Shown: piece after piece, positions 30,251-32,898 of the stretch
Layout: each line of letters opens with the position of its first letter
Position numbering within the stretch: position 1 is the stretch's first letter
DNA from: an uncultured Enterorhabdus sp.
GTDB lineage: Bacteria; Actinomycetota; Coriobacteriia; Coriobacteriales; Eggerthellaceae
Length of the DNA stretch: 32,898 nucleotides
NCBI GenBank assembly: GCA_947573925.1
Contig: CANPHS010000012.1
Location: forward strand, 1-32,898
Reading direction: 5' to 3'
Position numbers and translations under genes: made by a program
Notes under the pieces: generated by a model
The model's database searches: none
Seen by the model: the letters and a program-made list of their open reading frames with translations, nothing else
Told to the model about the DNA's origin: nothing

Positions 30251-32543
30251 GGGCCCCAAGCGCCCCCGGCCGAGCCGCCGGGCGTCGTCATCGCCCCTGC
30301 ATATGCCCTCGGTGCGCGAAGGACGCTCCTCTGCCCGCGGCGCCGCGGCAGCGAGCCATCGCCCGCGGGCGGCAACCCCTTCCAAGGCGAACGGCTCCCG
30401 GCAACGGACCGCTCCGGCTCCGGCAAAGCGCCCCTTCCGGCCGGCAGGGCATCGGGCTGCGCCTCGAGCGGCATCTTCCGCCCATCCATCCCGCCCCACC
30501 CGGCCCTCCCGCTCCGCCGGGACCCCGTCGCAATCCCGCGGCGGACGGACGGCCGCGTCCTACGCGTCGCCGCGCATCCAGGCATCCCCCTTCGCGAAGG
30601 AGCGCCGCCGCCCTCCCGTGCCCGTCCTCGTGTTTTTGGCCGTGGCGCTGCTTTGCGGCACTGTGTTCGCCGTGGATCAGCTGGTGAATGGATCCCGCAT
30701 CTACCAGGGCGTCTCCGTGGGCTCGGTGGATGTGTCCGGCATGACGGCCGACGAGGCCCGCACGGCCGTGAGCGCCGCCTACGGCGAGCATCTGGCCCAG
30801 GGCAGGGGCGTCATCTTCGCCAGCGACGAGGCGGCGGCCACGGTGGACGTCGGCACCGCACTGGCCGAGCAGGAGGCCCAGGCCGAGCAGCTTTCCGTGG
30901 AAGAGGCCCGGGAGAACAAGCTGCTCTGGATCGCCGAGGCCGGCGCCCTGGGGGCCCGGGTTCCCGTGAGCGAGCTGGTGGACGAGGCCTTCTCCGTGGG
31001 CCGCGCCGGCGGGGTGGGCGAGCGCCTGGCCGCGGCCACGGGCGGCGTCAACGTTCCCGTGCGCCTCGCCTTCGACGACGAGGCCGTGGAGGCCCTGGCG
31101 GCGGACATCGACGAGACCATCGGCGAGCCGCGACAAGACTGGGACGTGGCCGTGGGCGAGGACGGCCGGGCACGCCTGGTGGAGGGCCATGACGGCACCA
31201 TCGTGGACCGGTCCCAGTTCATCGAGCGTTTGACCGAGGGCTTCCTCGGCGATGACCCCGCGGGCTTCACCTTCGTGGCCTCGGTCGGCTACGCGCCCCT
31301 GCGCATCGACGAGGCCGCGGCCGAACGCACCCGCGCCGCCGTGCAAACGGCCTTGGACCGGGGCGTGTCGTTCACCTTCGAAGGGAGCAGCTGGACGCTG
31401 TCCGGCGCCGAGGCGGCCCCTTGGATGACCACCGAGGTGCGTCCTGCAGGGGAGGGATTCGCCCTGGTTCCCGTCATCGACGAGAAGCAGGCCCGAGCCG
31501 ACCTGCTGCAACGCATCCGCGACGCCGGCTTCGCCTCGGCGGTGACGGTGTCCTTCGAGCGCACCGAGGGCGACGTGTGGGTGAGCGCGGCCGAGGGCTC
31601 CCGCTACCCGCTCGTGGCCGAGGCTTTGGATGAGGCCCGCGAGGCCCTGTTCGGCGCCTTCGACCGCACGGGCCAGGCCGAGGGAGGTACCGCGCCCGTC
31701 GTGGCCATCGGCTGGGGCGCCGCGCCGGCCCGCACCACCTTCGACGAGGCCGTCGACCTCGGGCTCATCGGCGAGATAGCGTCGTTCACCACCGAGTACA
31801 ACGACGGGGCCGGCACGGCCAACCGCCGCCACAACATCCACCACGCCGCCGACCGGCTGACGGACTCCATCGCCAAGGCGAACGGGGGCACGTGGTCGTT
31901 CAACGAGGTCATGGGGGAGGCCAACGAGGCCAACGGCTTCCAGGCCGCCCATGCCATCGTGAACGGCGAGTACGAGGACGCCATCGGCGGGGGCATCTGC
32001 CAAGTGGCCACCACGGTGTTCAACGCCGTCTTCGAATCGGGCTTCCCCGTGACCGAGCGGCGAAACCACTCCCTGTACATTTCCAGCTATCCCACGGGCC
32101 GCGATGCCGCAATCGCGTATCCTGATCTCGACCTGAAATGGGTGAACGACGGTACATCCGACGTGCTTCTGCGCTGCCGCTACACCTCCTCGTCGCTGAC
32201 GGTGTCGCTCTTCGGCATCGATCCCGGCTACACCGTGACCGCCGAGACGGGGGACTGGGCCCCGGGCGACCCCTACAAGAAGCGCACCAAGGTGGACGAG
32301 AGCGAGCCGGAGGGCACGCGCTACGTGAAGACGGCCGGCGCCGACGGGCGGCGGCTCACGGTGCACCGCACGGTGCGCGACCGGGACGGCACCGTGCGCC
32401 ACGAGGAGGATTTCCCGTCGAACTACGCCCCCATTGACGAGGTGACCGTTGTCGGCCCCAACACTCCGGCGGCCGATGAGGATAGGAGCGAAGAGGAACA
32501 GGCGACGACAAAGGAGGACGCCCGTGTTTCAACCGGAGATTGA
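30237..32543 (+). CDS. VanW-family cell-envelope protein with basic N-terminal region
   Basis: A 768-residue protein. Residues 1-125 are rich in Arg, Pro, Ser and Ala and look disordered. One membrane helix follows (about 127-147, PVPVLVFLAVALLCGTVF), so the remainder is outside the membrane. The extracellular part begins with two repeats like the peptidoglycan-binding-4 domain (GVSVGSVDVSGMTADEA onward) and then the VanW domain with NRRHNIHHAADRL, WSFNEVMGEAN, GGGICQVATTVFNAVFESGFP and ERRNHSLYISSYPTGRDAA. The last 100 residues resemble a G5-like domain. VanW proteins are widespread in Gram-positives; the name does not imply vancomycin resistance here. The 3' end overlaps paaK by 20 bases. 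Confidence 0.88.
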   Translation: MAAPKGPKRPRPSRRASSSPLHMPSVREGRSSARGAAAASHRPRAATPSKANGSRQRTAPAPAKRPFRPAGHRAAPRAASSAHPSRPTRPSRSAGTPSQSRGGRTAASYASPRIQASPFAKERRRPPVPVLVFLAVALLCGTVFAVDQLVNGSRIYQGVSVGSVDVSGMTADEARTAVSAAYGEHLAQGRGVIFASDEAAATVDVGTALAEQEAQAEQLSVEEARENKLLWIAEAGALGARVPVSELVDEAFSVGRAGGVGERLAAATGGVNVPVRLAFDDEAVEALAADIDETIGEPRQDWDVAVGEDGRARLVEGHDGTIVDRSQFIERLTEGFLGDDPAGFTFVASVGYAPLRIDEAAAERTRAAVQTALDRGVSFTFEGSSWTLSGAEAAPWMTTEVRPAGEGFALVPVIDEKQARADLLQRIRDAGFASAVTVSFERTEGDVWVSAAEGSRYPLVAEALDEAREALFGAFDRTGQAEGGTAPVVAIGWGAAPARTTFDEAVDLGLIGEIASFTTEYNDGAGTANRRHNIHHAADRLTDSIAKANGGTWSFNEVMGEANEANGFQAAHAIVNGEYEDAIGGGICQVATTVFNAVFESGFPVTERRNHSLYISSYPTGRDAAIAYPDLDLKWVNDGTSDVLLRCRYTSSSLTVSLFGIDPGYTVTAETGDWAPGDPYKKRTKVDESEPEGTRYVKTAGADGRRLTVHRTVRDRDGTVRHEEDFPSNYAPIDEVTVVGPNTPAADEDRSEEEQATTKEDARVSTGD

Positions 32544-32898
32544 GGCGATGCCCCGCGAGGAGCTTCGCGAACTGCAACTGGAGCGTTTGCGCGAGTCGGT
32601 GCGCAACGCCTACGAGAACGTGCCGCTCTACCGCGAGCGCTTCGACGCGGCGGGCGTGACCCCCGACGACATCCACAGCCTGGCCGACCTGGAGAAGTTC
32701 CCGTTCGTGGTGAAGCAGGACATGCGCGACAACTACCCCTTCGGCATGTTCGCCCGCGAAAACGCCGACGTGGCCCGCATCCACGCCTCCTCGGGCACCA
32801 CGGGCCAGGCCACGGTGGTGGGGCATACTGCCACCGACCTGAAGAACTGGGGCGACTGCTTCGCCCGCGGCATCGCCATGGTGGGCGGCGACGAGAAC
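32524..32898 (+). CDS. paaK: Phenylacetate-CoA ligase (partial, N-terminus)
   Basis: The first 125 codons of a PaaK-type adenylating ligase, cut by the window edge. It activates phenylacetate or a related aryl acid with ATP and CoA. The sequence LQLERLRESVRNAYENVPLYRERF and the ATP-binding loop HASSGTTGQATVVGHT (about residues 90-105) are diagnostic. The GTG at 32524 is preceded by AAGGAGG inside the end of the VanW gene. In anaerobes such ligases often sit with indolepyruvate or related ferredoxin oxidoreductases from aromatic amino acid breakdown; that neighbourhood lies beyond the window. Confidence 0.9.
   Translation, partial: MFQPEIEAMPREELRELQLERLRESVRNAYENVPLYRERFDAAGVTPDDIHSLADLEKFPFVVKQDMRDNYPFGMFARENADVARIHASSGTTGQATVVGHTATDLKNWGDCFARGIAMVGGDEN

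Noticed and set aside
30237-32543. Vancomycin resistance from the VanW similarity
   Set aside because: VanW-domain proteins are common in sensitive Gram-positives, and no vanHAX genes are present.

Overview
The window looks like chromosome of an anaerobic, high-GC actinobacterium of the Coriobacteriia, most likely family Eggerthellaceae (Eggerthella, Gordonibacter or Adlercreutzia type). This is inferred from the very GC-rich coding sequence, two LuxR-type regulators with multi-helix membrane N-termini whose C-termini share the string HSRAEL, Tat-exported flavoprotein reductases divergent from such regulators, an Ech-type hydrogenase and a PaaK-like ligase. No species call is possible without a database search.

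Layout. 1-1760: the first codons of a Tat-exported protein (minus) divergent from a membrane LuxR regulator (plus). 1793-2832: phosphate acetyltransferase pta (minus) with its terminator. 3074-6223: UDP-galactopyranose mutase, a family 2 glycosyltransferase and a divergent type III pantothenate kinase (plus). 6275-8438: a degV-dinB pair (minus). 8721-14410: ileS, lspA, an RluA-type pseudouridine synthase and a ferrochelatase, tightly packed (plus). 14365-15309: a LysR regulator (minus) whose 3' end overlaps the ferrochelatase 3' end. 15685-17010: a HemN/HemW-like radical SAM protein. 17025-17100: two tandem copies of a hairpin repeat. 17106-17887: a RelB/PIN toxin-antitoxin pair (minus). 18034-21641: a Tat-exported FAD reductase (minus) divergent from a second membrane LuxR regulator (plus). 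21746-21822: tRNA-Pro(GGG). 21938-22366: a truncated, apparently inactive peptidase S51-like gene. 22495-23799: a BrnQ transporter. 23975-29453: a six-gene Ech-type [NiFe] hydrogenase operon in the order echABCDEF. 29585-32898: a PgsA-like phosphatidyltransferase, a VanW-family protein and the start of a phenylacetate-CoA ligase.

How the genes fit together. Pta (acetyl phosphate), the proton- or sodium-pumping Ech hydrogenase and exported flavin reductases fit an anaerobe that conserves energy from ferredoxin, acetyl-CoA and external electron acceptors. The two divergent Tat-protein/LuxR pairs look like separate acceptor-sensing modules, each with its own set of repeated motifs in the shared intergenic region. 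The ferrochelatase and the HemN/HemW-like protein suggest porphyrin or heme handling.

The items most worth a second look are: the repeated operator-like motifs between each LuxR/Tat pair; the exported flavoprotein of unknown substrate; the repeat-bearing C-terminal extension on the EchD-like subunit; the tandem hairpin repeat; the toxin-antitoxin pair with a readable promoter and operator; and a promoter followed at once by a terminator ahead of pgsA. No CRISPR array, insertion sequence, phage gene or rRNA was seen.
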